Part shown: piece after piece, positions 1 through 7,169 of the stretch | How the letters are laid out: the number at the start of each line of letters is the position of its first letter | How positions within the stretch are numbered: position 1 is the stretch's first letter | Assembly: GCA_025935475.1 (NCBI GenBank) | Contig: JAICVE010000065.1 | Coordinates: 1 to 10,785 of the forward strand | Direction of reading: 5' to 3' | DNA length: 10,785 bases | DNA from: Nitrospira sp. | GTDB lineage: Bacteria > Nitrospirota > Nitrospiria > Nitrospirales > Nitrospiraceae | Translations under genes and position numbers: made by a program | Notes under the pieces: model-generated | Database searches by the model: none | Seen by the model: the letters and a program-made list of their open reading frames with translations, nothing else | What the model was told of the DNA's origin: nothing

Positions 1-1011
1 CATCGTCTTGGATTCAATGGCAGCGGCAGCCATCATGACTTTGAACGTGGAGCCAGGAGGGTATTGGCCCTGCGAGGCCCTGTTGTTCAACGGCCGCCCT
101 TCATCTTGCACAATCTCGACCCATTGCTTTGGTGTCAATTCCCGCGACAGGACATTGGGATCAAATCCCGGACGGCTGGCCATCGCCAAGATGTCGCCGT
201 TGGTGGGGTCCAGCGCAACGATGGCACCCGACTCCTGACCGAGAAGATCTTCCGCCACTTTCTGTAGGCGCACATCGATCGTCAGATACAGGTCGTCTCC
301 TGCATGGGGTTGATCGACTAGGACGGTCCGCTTCTCATGGCCCAAGGCATCGACTTCTATACTTTTCTGGCCCGCCAATCCCCGGACGATCTGGTCGAAA
401 AATTTTTCGACGCCGTATTGCCCCACGATGCTGCCCTGGTGCAGTTCTGCAAACTCCGGCTTTTCCAACTGCTCCGCCGAAACTTCGCCCACATACCCCA
501 AGACGTGAGACGCGGCCATTCCGCCTAGATAATTGCGACGTGATTCGACTTGAATCATCACGCCGGGCAGATCGAGACGATGCGATTCGATCAGGGTCGC
601 TTCCTTCAGGGTCAACCGGTCTTTGATTTTGCGTGGCAACTGCTTTGCTCCACGCACCGCCAATTTTTTACGGACGAGCTCCGGATCAATCCCGATCAAT
701 GTGCTGAGCTCTTCGATGAGTGCCTCGCGGTCTTTGACGTCTTCGAGGGAGACATACAAGCTGAAGCTCGGCACGTTATTGGCCAGCAAGACGCCGTTGC
801 GGTCGAAGATGAGCCCGCGCGCCGGCTCCAAGATCACTGAGCGAGTGCGGTTGTTTTCCGAAAGGTCCCTGTAGTACGGCCCCTCGCGGATCTGCAAGTG
901 CCACAACCGCAGGGCCAACAGCGCCACGACGAGCAGCAATCCGACCCGCAACACCACCAATCGGCGCTGCAGTTCGGCAAAGTCAGAGTCCTGTAAAATA
1001 GACGTTGCCAT
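1..1011 (-). CDS. mrdA: Penicillin-binding protein 2 (peptidoglycan DD-transpeptidase), partial at the C-terminal end
   Basis: This is the elongation-specific class B PBP that cross-links peptidoglycan with RodA and MreBCD at the inner membrane. The window holds 337 residues from the ATG at 1009-1011; the gene runs off the left edge, so about half of a typical 600-650 residue PBP2 is present. A short cytoplasmic N-terminus is followed by one membrane anchor (about residues 18-38). The class B pedestal motif RGLIFDRNG lies at residues 65-73. The transpeptidase domain begins near residue 250 and reaches the active-site motif STFK, with nucleophile Ser321, only 17 residues before the edge. The SxN and KTG motifs would lie outside. 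The start is 17 nt after the mreD stop with no strong Shine-Dalgarno, suggesting coupled translation. FtsI is the main alternative, but the mreBCD context favours PBP2. Confidence 0.95.
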   Translation of the reverse strand, partial: MATSILQDSDFAELQRRLVVLRVGLLLVVALLALRLWHLQIREGPYYRDLSENNRTRSVILEPARGLIFDRNGVLLANNVPSFSLYVSLEDVKDREALIEELSTLIGIDPELVRKKLAVRGAKQLPRKIKDRLTLKEATLIESHRLDLPGVMIQVESRRNYLGGMAASHVLGYVGEVSAEQLEKPEFAELHQGSIVGQYGVEKFFDQIVRGLAGQKSIEVDALGHEKRTVLVDQPHAGDDLYLTIDVRLQKVAEDLLGQESGAIVALDPTNGDILAMASRPGFDPNVLSRELTPKQWVEIVQDEGRPLNNRASQGQYPPGSTFKVMMAAAAIESKTM

Positions 1012-1028
1012 GGGGTACCGATTCAGAC

Positions 1029-1535
1029 CTACGAGTATCGATCCAGCATCCCGAAGCGCGGCACCGCGAACCGCTGCTCGAGAAACCAAAGCAGGCCGGC
1101 GCCGACGGCGGTATCAAAAAAGGCTTGCGGCACCACGACGAACTGGATCATCCACCACGTATCAGCCATCGTTGCAGACTTCATGTTCAAGACCGCCACC
1201 AGCCCACCTGCCAACGACAGGAACAGCAGCCCGACGGCAAGAATGGTCGGAGTGATTTCAGCGACCTGTCTGGCTAACAACCCGGCAAACAATCCGGCAC
1301 CGCCGGTCGTGACGAGATTCAACCAGAGATCACCGGCCGAATACAAATTGAGGATCCATCCGATCGCCAAGCCGACGATTAGCCCGTGCAGCTCGCCCGC
1401 CAGCACGCCGACGAGCGCCGCGACCACAAGCCCAAGATCGGGCTTGATATCCCAAATGGCCACATGAGGAAGCAGAGTGGTTTGGACAGGCACGAGCAGC
1501 ATGACCAGTCCGGTATAGCCCAAGAACTTTTTCAT
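1029..1535 (-). CDS. mreD: Rod shape-determining protein MreD
   Basis: MreD is the small integral membrane partner of MreC in the elongasome that keeps the cell rod-shaped. The 168-residue product is almost entirely hydrophobic, with about five or six predicted membrane segments (roughly residues 5-23, 33-48, 50-66, 76-90, 96-117 and 128-150). It carries the family-typical KPDLGLV stretch at residues 31-37, after the first hydrophobic segment and an LLP turn. Length matches the family's usual 160-180 residues. The ATG lies 2 nt after the mreC stop codon, so translation is probably coupled; only a distant GGA-type Shine-Dalgarno is visible inside the mreC end. MreD is poorly conserved in sequence, so the call rests on topology, the PDL motif and its position between mreC and mrdA. 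Confidence 0.93.
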   Translation of the reverse strand: MKKFLGYTGLVMLLVPVQTTLLPHVAIWDIKPDLGLVVAALVGVLAGELHGLIVGLAIGWILNLYSAGDLWLNLVTTGGAGLFAGLLARQVAEITPTILAVGLLFLSLAGGLVAVLNMKSATMADTWWMIQFVVVPQAFFDTAVGAGLLWFLEQRFAVPRFGMLDRYS

Positions 1536-1537
1536 GA

Positions 1538-2413
1538 TTATCGCTTCGTTCCAGGATCAGGTCGTGCGGTCTGGTCCGCTGACTGACTCTGTGGCGCCTG
1601 AATGACCAGCACTTCTTCCACGCGGTTGAGATCCACTTCCGGAGCGAGTTCGGCCGTTTGGAATAACGCGCCCTCCTCACGATCAATCGCAGTGATGGTG
1701 CCAATGGCCAGTCCGCGGGGAAAGCCTCCTACCAAGCCTGATGTCACCACGCGATCTCCTTCCTTGAGGGCCGACAGCATGGGAATGTACTTCAATTTGG
1801 CCCGGCCTTGTGGAACGCCTTCGACAATGCCTTCGTCTCTCGTACGCTGGATCAACCCGGCAATGGCGTTGTTGGGATCAGTGAGCAGCAGCACGACCGC
1901 GGTGGCCCCGGTGGTTTTCACCACGCGGCCGACAACACCCGCCGGAATAATCACACCCATGTCTTTCTGGATCCCGTCGCTTTCTCCTTTGTTGAGAATG
2001 ACCGATCTATAGCGGTTGCTCGAGTCGCGCCCGATGACCTGAGCAGCCACCATAGCCGGCAAGGCCTGTTCCTTGAACTGAAGCAGGGACGTGAGTCTCT
2101 GTGTGGCGGAGCCCGCTTCGCGCAGTTGGTTGATCTCCCCGCGCAGCCAGTCCATTTCCTGCTTCAGTCGACGATTTTCATCGGCCACGTGTTGCAGGGA
2201 CACATATTGCTGCCACATCGCGGAAATGCCCTGATCGAGCGAGGACACGGCTTCGAGCGGCAGGCGGACCAGTTGACCCACCGGGCCGTCGAGATAATCG
2301 AGCAGTCCCTGACTTTGTCCTGGGAAAAGGAGGAGGGCCGCCAGGAGAAGGGCAAACATTCCTAGCGCCAGACGCCTAGCACCGTGGGGAGAACGCACGT
2401 TGACCATCCACAT
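1538..2413 (-). CDS. mreC: Rod shape-determining protein MreC
   Basis: MreC is a bitopic inner-membrane protein whose periplasmic part oligomerises and activates PBP2/RodA during lateral wall growth. The 291-residue product has a basic N-terminus, one membrane segment (about residues 15-31), a coiled-coil rich in E, K, L and R (about 74-113), and a two-lobed beta-rich MreC domain (about 120-272). The latter includes the characteristic stretch around residues 124-200 with VIGRD, RSVILNKG, GVVGRV and LLLTDPN. The tail from 273 is polar, rich in Q, S and P, and probably disordered. Two in-frame ATGs are possible, at 2411-2413 and 2405-2407; the first is used here, and neither has a strong Shine-Dalgarno. 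The gene follows mreB by 17 nt. Confidence 0.95.
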   Translation of the reverse strand: MWMVNVRSPHGARRLALGMFALLLAALLLFPGQSQGLLDYLDGPVGQLVRLPLEAVSSLDQGISAMWQQYVSLQHVADENRRLKQEMDWLRGEINQLREAGSATQRLTSLLQFKEQALPAMVAAQVIGRDSSNRYRSVILNKGESDGIQKDMGVIIPAGVVGRVVKTTGATAVVLLLTDPNNAIAGLIQRTRDEGIVEGVPQGRAKLKYIPMLSALKEGDRVVTSGLVGGFPRGLAIGTITAIDREEGALFQTAELAPEVDLNRVEEVLVIQAPQSQSADQTARPDPGTKR

Positions 2414-2430
2414 GTATTGGGATGGAACCC

Positions 2431-3480
2431 TTACCGGAAGGTGTTGGCCTGAGACATGACCGCGACCTTGGCCAGCAGATCCAGCTCATCGAGGATCTTC
2501 CCGACTCCCAGCACGACGGAAGTCAGCGGATCGTCCACGGTGATGATCGGCAAGTTCGTTTCCTCGCGAAAGCGGGTGTCCATGCCTTTCAGCAAGGAGC
2601 CGCCGCCGGTAAGCACGATGCCTCGGTCGATGATGTCGCCCGCCAGCTCAGGCGGGGTGTTCTCCAGCGCAACCTTGATCGCATTGACGATCGTTCCGAT
2701 TGGTTCCTGCAGCGCTTCTCTGATTTCTGCGTCGTCCACCACCAAGGTGCGGGGGATTCCGGAAATCAAGTCGCGCCCTTTAATCATCATGGTTTTGCGG
2801 TCCTCAAACGGATAAGCGGAGCCGATTTCAAATTTGATCCGCTCCGCCATGTGCTCTCCGATGAGAAGATTATATTTCTTTTTGATGTAGTTCATGATCG
2901 CATCGTCCATCCGGTCGCCGGCAACCTTGACGGACTCGCTGTACACGATGCCGCCCAGCGAGATGACTGCGATATCCGTCGTCCCGCCCCCCACATCCAC
3001 TACCATGTTGCCTGACGGTTCGGTAATGGGAAGTCCCGCCCCGATCGCCGCCGCCACTGGCTCTTCGATCAGATACACCTCCCGTGCGCCAGCCAATTCG
3101 GCGGAATCCCTGACGGCCCGCTGCTCCACTTGCGTGATGCGCGACGGCACGCCGATAATGATGCGCGGCCGGACGAACGCGCTGCGGTTATGGGCCTTCT
3201 GGATAAAGCGCTTCAGCATCTGCTCGGCCATTTCAAAGTCGGCAATGACGCCTTCCTTCATCGGCCGAACCGCCACAATGTTTCCCGGCGTGCGACCGAG
3301 CATCTTCTTCGCATCGGCACCCACCGCTAGCACCTTCTCCGTTTTCTTCTCGACGGCGACCACCGAAGGCTCATTTAAGACGATGCCCTTTCCGTGAACG
3401 TACACCAGGGTGGTGGCGGTGCCGAGATCAATGGCCAGATCGTTCGAGAACCAGCCGAAAATGTCACTCGTAAAACCCAC
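2431..3480 (-). CDS. mreB: Rod shape-determining protein MreB (actin-like ATPase)
   Basis: MreB is the bacterial actin homologue that forms membrane-bound filaments and guides the elongation machinery. The 349-residue length is normal for the family. ATP-binding signatures of the actin fold are present: phosphate-1 loop DLGTATT at residues 18-24, phosphate-2 loop DVGGGTTD at 162-169, and the adenosine motif TGGGS at 291-295. The first 12 residues contain F, I, F, W and F spaced as in a short amphipathic membrane-binding segment, known for Gram-negative MreBs. The start is a GTG at 3478-3480, chosen because a perfect AGGAGG lies 8 nt upstream; no ATG competes. The gene is preceded by an RDD-family gene (52 nt gap) and followed by mreC, mreD and mrdA. 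Confidence 0.98.
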   Translation of the reverse strand: MGFTSDIFGWFSNDLAIDLGTATTLVYVHGKGIVLNEPSVVAVEKKTEKVLAVGADAKKMLGRTPGNIVAVRPMKEGVIADFEMAEQMLKRFIQKAHNRSAFVRPRIIIGVPSRITQVEQRAVRDSAELAGAREVYLIEEPVAAAIGAGLPITEPSGNMVVDVGGGTTDIAVISLGGIVYSESVKVAGDRMDDAIMNYIKKKYNLLIGEHMAERIKFEIGSAYPFEDRKTMMIKGRDLISGIPRTLVVDDAEIREALQEPIGTIVNAIKVALENTPPELAGDIIDRGIVLTGGGSLLKGMDTRFREETNLPIITVDDPLTSVVLGVGKILDELDLLAKVAVMSQANTFR

Positions 3481-3488
3481 GATGTCTC

Positions 3489-3494
3489 CCTCCT
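3489..3494 (-). promoter_or_regulatory. Shine-Dalgarno of mreB (decides a GTG start)
   Basis: A perfect AGGAGG on the minus strand is separated by 8 nt from the GTG at 3478-3480. It is the strongest ribosome-binding site seen in the mre cluster and fixes the non-ATG start of mreB. Downstream mreC, mreD and mrdA lack comparable sites and probably rely on coupling, so mreB may be translated more heavily than its partners (inference). Confidence 0.8.
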
Positions 3495-3509
3495 AGACCG
3501 CCCGGCGGA

Positions 3510-3533
3510 GCAGGGCACGCCCGCGCACCCTGC
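3510..3533 (-). other. Small inverted repeat between the RDD gene and mreB
   Basis: A 6-bp perfect GC-rich stem (GCAGGG / CCCTGC) encloses a 12-nt loop in the 52-nt gap between the RDD gene stop and mreB. One arm overlaps the last base of the RDD stop codon. There is no U-run, so it is not a classical intrinsic terminator; it could stabilise or process the mRNA between the two genes, or be chance in GC-rich DNA. Confidence 0.3.
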
Positions 3534-3961
3534 TAGTCGGGTAAGGCCAACCGGCCGGCATCAAGGACCTGCGTCCCAGCCAATTCGTCACCCAACCGGC
3601 GTCCCTGCTCGTTGCCAATGATCAAGATGGCTTCGAAGCCGACGATAGCCGCCGAAGCCAGCCACCCGACATATGGAACGGCAAAGAGCAACTGGGCCAC
3701 CGCAAAAGGTATGTTGCGGATGATGGATTCCCGAAATCCAGCCGCTTCACGCATCTCAGGCAGCACCGTCTGAAGCCCGATGAGCCGCTTTCCAATGCTC
3801 CGACCGCCTGCGAATCCGTCCGCAACGAACAGATAAGCTACCCCTGCAAGGAAACCCACAGAGGCAATGACTTCCGTTGCCGCTGCTGCGAGAAACACAT
3901 CAATCAGCTTGGCAATAAACCGATTCAGAACCGTCGCCTTGGGGTAGATCCCTGTGCCCAA
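3533..3961 (-). CDS. RDD family membrane protein
   Basis: This is a small RDD-family protein of 142 residues; the specific function is not known and no substrate can be read from the sequence. The Arg-Asp-Asp signature is visible: Arg14 and Asp21 at the start of the first membrane helix, and Asp125 in the C-terminal block RRLGDELAGTQV. Hydrophobic segments lie at about residues 16-46 (two closely packed helices) and 84-115. The central GRSIGKRLIGL at 53-63 is also typical. The start is uncertain: an in-frame TAG lies seven codons before a TTG at 3959-3961, no ATG or GTG lies between, and no Shine-Dalgarno is placed for the TTG (a GAGGAG at 3992-3997 is about 30 nt away). It is the first gene of the run leading into mreB, so it may be co-transcribed with the rod-shape genes. 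Confidence 0.85.
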   Translation of the reverse strand: MGTGIYPKATVLNRFIAKLIDVFLAAAATEVIASVGFLAGVAYLFVADGFAGGRSIGKRLIGLQTVLPEMREAAGFRESIIRNIPFAVAQLLFAVPYVGWLASAAIVGFEAILIIGNEQGRRLGDELAGTQVLDAGRLALPD

Positions 3962-4151
3962 TGGATGGATCCCAGCCTATTTGCCAGGGATCTCCTCATA
4001 ATTAGGGGCAAAGTATAACAAAGTCGAGCACCTAGCACAAACGAATCACTATTCTTTGACGGGGGAACTATGGACGACGAAGACTTGCCTTTGACCGCGA
4101 CGCCGCCGTACAATCCGCGGTCTTTTCCGAGAGACAGCGACGGCCTGATCG
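3962..4151. other. Divergent intergenic region between the RDD/mre operon and the PpiD-like gene
   Basis: This 190-base region is the largest non-coding gap in the window and must hold the start signals of both divergent transcription units. It contains the minus-strand promoter candidate at 4012-4040 and an unplaced GAGGAG at 3992-3997 (minus strand). It also contains most of a 36-codon plus-strand reading frame from 4070 that overlaps the start of the PpiD-like gene. No convincing -35/-10 pair was found for the plus strand, and no strong hairpin or operator-like repeat. Confidence 0.6.
4012..4040 (-). promoter_or_regulatory. Candidate sigma70-type promoter for the RDD-mreBCD-mrdA operon
   Basis: On the minus strand, a -10 box TATACT (5 of 6 consensus, 4012-4017) lies exactly 17 nt downstream of a weak -35 TTGTGC (3 of 6, 4035-4040). 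Transcription would begin near 4005 and leave about 44 nt of leader before the RDD start. The A+T content here is higher than in the flanking genes. It is the only good promoter-like pair seen in the divergent region; the -35 is weak, so this is a prediction only. Confidence 0.45.
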
Positions 4152-4850
4152 ATGATAAAAGTACTTCGATTCGCAAATGAAAAATACCCATGGTTCTTGG
4201 CCATCACCATGGGCTTCATCGCCATCACCTTCATCGTGGGCATGGGTTGGTGGGGATTCGGCGAACAGAGCGGCTCCGTCGTCGCGACTGTCGGCGATCT
4301 TTCGATTTCCTCGGAGGAATTCAAGCGCGCCTACGAGAATACCTACCGGTTCTATAAAGAAAAAGTGCCGGGAGAGTTCAAAGACGAAACGATCAAGCAA
4401 TATGTGGTCGAGCAACTCGTGGATCACCGGGTGTGGCTCATCGCCGCCCACAACATGGGTCTGTCGGTTTCCGATGAAGATTTACGAGTGTCGATCATGC
4501 AAATTCCCGAGTTTCAGAGGAACGGCCGCTTCGATCCAGACCACTACCGACGATTGCTGGCCGCGAATCACCTCACGCCCTCGATGTTCGAAGGGGTGCA
4601 GGCCAAGGAACTGCTCAGCCTCAAGGCCCGCATGGTGGTGAGTGACGCCGTCGCCCTGACGCCCGCGGAACTGGCGGAAGCCCAAGCCCTGATGCTGAGG
4701 CAGCCGGACCCCGACCCCGCTAAAGCTGCTGGGGCAAAGGACCGAGCCATCCAGGATGTGTTGTTTCAAAAACAACAACGGACGTTGGCCGCCTATGCTC
4801 AGTCGCTCAGAGCGACGCTTCCGATCACCATTCGACGAGAACTGCTCTAG
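4152..4850 (+). CDS. PpiD/SurA N-terminal-like membrane-anchored protein lacking a PPIase domain
   Basis: This 232-residue protein is probably a periplasm-facing, membrane-anchored folding helper. Residues 1-12 are short and basic, 13-37 form one strongly hydrophobic anchor, and residues 44-165 match the SurA-N/PpiD-N chaperone fold. Recognisable parts are VATVGDLSISSEEFKRAYEN (44-63), the helix VVEQLVDHRVWLIAAHNMGLSVSD (85-108) and FDPDHYRRLLAANHLTPSMF (127-146). PpiD proteins are usually about 620 residues with a parvulin domain; none is present here, and the remainder (170-232) is a charged Ala/Gln-rich helix. The start is well bounded because an in-frame TGA lies two codons before the ATG; its Shine-Dalgarno is weak. 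The gene diverges from the RDD/mre operon and converges on queA with overlapping stops. Chaperone activity without isomerisation is an inference. Confidence 0.87.
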   Translation: MIKVLRFANEKYPWFLAITMGFIAITFIVGMGWWGFGEQSGSVVATVGDLSISSEEFKRAYENTYRFYKEKVPGEFKDETIKQYVVEQLVDHRVWLIAAHNMGLSVSDEDLRVSIMQIPEFQRNGRFDPDHYRRLLAANHLTPSMFEGVQAKELLSLKARMVVSDAVALTPAELAEAQALMLRQPDPDPAKAAGAKDRAIQDVLFQKQQRTLAAYAQSLRATLPITIRRELL

Positions 4851-5887
4851 CTGCCGACCAGCCCCTGACGGCCGGTGATCAACATCGCATCACCATAGCT
4901 ATAGAACCGGTACCGCATCTGCACCGCCTCGCCGTAGGCTTGCCTCAGGAATTCAGTGCCGGCAAAGGCGGACACCAACATCAGCAAGGTGGTTTGGGGA
5001 AGATGAAAATTCGTCAACAGCCCCTCGACAATGTGGAAGCGATACCCAGGCTTGATGAATAAGCTCGTTTCTCCTCGATAGGCTTGCAGAGTGTCCGGTC
5101 CAGAAGCCGCTGATTCGAGCGCTCTCACGACGGTCGTTCCCACGGCCACGACTTTTCCTTTTCGCCGCTTGGCTTCTTCGATCGCCCGAACGGTCTCCGC
5201 CCCGACTTCCACATACTCCGGTTCCATTCGATGTTCGTCGATGCAATCTACCGTGACAGGTTTAAACGTTCCGACCCCGACATGCAGCGTGACCTTGGCC
5301 ACCTCGACGCGTCGCATGGCCAACTGGGTCAGCAACGCCGAAGTAAAATGAAGGCCCGCCGTGGGAGCGGCGATCGCGCCTTCCTCTTTCGCAAAAACGG
5401 TCTGAAACCATTCGCGATCCTGGTCATTCGGCGGCCGCTTGATATATGGAGGCAAGGGCATGCGGCCATGCGCTTGAAACCACTCCGTCACCGGGAGGGG
5501 TCCTTCGATGCGGACCACCGTTCGGCCGCCTTCCCGGCCAAGGACGGTCAACTGGGCATCGGGGGCCACCTCAATGACCTGTCCCGCACGCCAGGTGCCC
5601 TTCATCAAGACCTCCCAGTCTCGATCGGTCACCGCTTTCACGAATAACACGTCCACGGATCGTCCTGAAGCGTTCCGTCCTTTCACACGCGCCGGCCGGA
5701 CGCGGGTGTCGTTCACCACCAGCAGATCGCCCGGCGTCAATAAGGCTGGCATATCGGCAATCCGGCGATGGGTGATGGAACGATCACGCGGGGTGAGTAC
5801 AAGCAGTCTCGCTTGCTCCCGTGGAAGCACCGGCTCCGTCGCGATGAGCGACGCATCGAAGGGAAAATTGAACTCGGACAAGTGCAT
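4847..5887 (-). CDS. queA: S-adenosylmethionine:tRNA ribosyltransferase-isomerase QueA
   Basis: QueA transfers and isomerises the ribosyl part of S-adenosylmethionine onto 7-aminomethyl-7-deazaguanine in tRNA, giving epoxyqueuosine at the wobble position of GUN anticodons. The 346-residue product is of normal length and shows the family blocks: VNDTRVRPAR (58-67), GRMPLPPYI (141-149), AAPTAGLHFT (173-182), LHVGVGTF (201-208), HRMEPE (219-224) and TNFHLPQTTLLMLVSAF (292-308). The N-terminus fits the usual QueA opening, supporting the ATG at 5885-5887 although no clear Shine-Dalgarno precedes it. It is the last gene of the minus-strand block, 61 nt after the SpoIID-like gene. The partner tgt, often adjacent in other bacteria, is absent from the window. 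Its TAG stop shares CTAG with the convergent PpiD-like gene. Confidence 0.98.
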   Translation of the reverse strand: MHLSEFNFPFDASLIATEPVLPREQARLLVLTPRDRSITHRRIADMPALLTPGDLLVVNDTRVRPARVKGRNASGRSVDVLFVKAVTDRDWEVLMKGTWRAGQVIEVAPDAQLTVLGREGGRTVVRIEGPLPVTEWFQAHGRMPLPPYIKRPPNDQDREWFQTVFAKEEGAIAAPTAGLHFTSALLTQLAMRRVEVAKVTLHVGVGTFKPVTVDCIDEHRMEPEYVEVGAETVRAIEEAKRRKGKVVAVGTTVVRALESAASGPDTLQAYRGETSLFIKPGYRFHIVEGLLTNFHLPQTTLLMLVSAFAGTEFLRQAYGEAVQMRYRFYSYGDAMLITGRQGLVGS

Positions 5888-5948
5888 GAACTTAGAAGCG
5901 AGATGGGTCGGAAACGGGTGCGTCTGAGAAGGTCATACCGATGATGGG

Positions 5949-7169
5949 TTACGAGGTCGGAGGGATCGGGTGCTTGGTGAGCGACATGTCTTGCAGCTCC
6001 GTTCCCGGGTAATAGTACGCCAGAATCGTCGAAAAGGGATACCCCAATTCGGCCAATTCCTTCGCGCCCCACTGGCACATGCCGACGGCATGACCGGCAC
6101 CATATCCGGAAAGCACGATGTCCTGTCCGATGGAATCGATGGTGAACTGTGTGCTGGGCACGATCGAATACCCCACCGCTTTGCGGAGATCTTCGCCGCG
6201 CAAAATGAGTTCTCCCTCCGAATGGACGACCCGAAGCTTGGCGACGCGGCCGCCTCGGCTGTATGACAGCGGTTCCATCGAGGCGATAGTCCCGACGGCA
6301 AATCCTTGTTGGCGCAAGCTCTGCTCCAACTTGTCCAGCCGAAACGATGTCGTCCAGTGATAAAATGGTGATTCCAAATCAAACGGACATTCGACCCCCT
6401 TAAGATACGGATAGTCCTTCGACCAGACATTCACCGCGTCTTCGGTCAACCCCGCCGCCGTGGAGGAGAATGCTGCGTAGATCGGCGCGTTTTGATACGT
6501 GAGGACAAGCCCCCGGGTCTCGTCCACCGCCCGCAACACCGCCGCATCGATGCCGTTTTTGCCTTTGTAGACCTGGTCCTGCACCGTGGCTACCACGTCA
6601 TAGTCGCGCGCCGCGCTCAACATTTGCTGGTACAACGCATAGGTGCGTGCCGCCACGGCTTGCGCCTTGAGCATTTCCGGATGCCAGGATGAATTGACTT
6701 CGCCAGGAACGACACCTTTGACGTATTCTTCCAAATCGGCCTGATTAATGACGAGGAAGCCCTTGCCCTTTCGCACGATATGAACCAAGCCGCTGACGGG
6801 AACGGTGAAGCGTTGATCGGGCACGGCGCCGGGCGCCTTCTCATTCGGCTTGACCAGCATCAAGGTCAGCCCTTGTTCGCCGGCCCGCATGGTCAGCCGT
6901 TCATGGGCCATGCGAATGCCGTTGACCAAAAATCCTTTCCCATGCGCCGTGATATGCGCGCTCGAGCGGATCGCGCGCCCATGGCGGCTCGAATCGGTCA
7001 GCCAGACGGCGCCGTCGGCCTGTACATCTAGCTTCAGCACATCGGCGGACAGGAGCACACGGATCGATTGCGCTCCCTCCACGCTCGACGTTCCGGCCGC
7101 AAGCAGCAGCCACGCGGTCACGACGATCACTATGCGATGGACGGTCGGCTTCACCGGCGAAAGATCCAT
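5949..7169 (-). CDS. SpoIID/LytB domain protein (putative peptidoglycan lytic transglycosylase)
   Basis: SpoIID proteins cleave glycan strands lacking stem peptides; here the likely site is the periplasm. The 406-residue product has a signal peptide or anchor (hydrophobic about 13-27, small residues to about 33) and a beta-rich N-terminal region to about 140. The SpoIID domain follows, with LEEYVKGVVPGEV at 146-158, where Glu157 matches the catalytic glutamate of B. subtilis SpoIID. Further blocks are LKAQAVAARTYAL (167-179), FSSTAAGLTEDA (234-245) and GYGAGHAVGMCQWGA (355-369). Cys365 stands where many homologues have Ser, and Cys261 lies in the central region. The start overlaps the DUF2905 gene by 19 nt. 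No sporulation genes are nearby, so a vegetative role in wall remodelling or septal processing is inferred. Confidence 0.92.
   Translation of the reverse strand: MDLSPVKPTVHRIVIVVTAWLLLAAGTSSVEGAQSIRVLLSADVLKLDVQADGAVWLTDSSRHGRAIRSSAHITAHGKGFLVNGIRMAHERLTMRAGEQGLTLMLVKPNEKAPGAVPDQRFTVPVSGLVHIVRKGKGFLVINQADLEEYVKGVVPGEVNSSWHPEMLKAQAVAARTYALYQQMLSAARDYDVVATVQDQVYKGKNGIDAAVLRAVDETRGLVLTYQNAPIYAAFSSTAAGLTEDAVNVWSKDYPYLKGVECPFDLESPFYHWTTSFRLDKLEQSLRQQGFAVGTIASMEPLSYSRGGRVAKLRVVHSEGELILRGEDLRKAVGYSIVPSTQFTIDSIGQDIVLSGYGAGHAVGMCQWGAKELAELGYPFSTILAYYYPGTELQDMSLTKHPIPPTS

Noticed and set aside
129..626. Plus-strand reading frame opposite mrdA
   Set aside because: It is Arg/Pro-rich and lacks any recognisable domain; the minus-strand PBP2 frame with RGLIFDRNG and STFK motifs is clearly the real gene.
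2894..3397. Long plus-strand reading frame antisense to mreB
   Set aside because: It is rich in Ser, Thr and Pro in the way expected from the opposite strand of a high-GC gene; MreB on the minus strand explains this region completely.
3925..3999. Short minus-strand frame starting at the ATG 3997-3999, overlapping the RDD start
   Set aside because: The GAGGAG at 3992-3997 overlaps this ATG rather than lying upstream of it, and the 24-residue product is basic with no homology I recognise.
4780..4900. Search for an intrinsic terminator between the convergent genes
   Set aside because: No stable stem followed by a U-run was found on either strand around the shared stop.
5888..5948. Possible promoter or terminator between the SpoIID gene and queA
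   Set aside because: The 61-nt gap shows no -35/-10 pair, hairpin or clear Shine-Dalgarno by eye.
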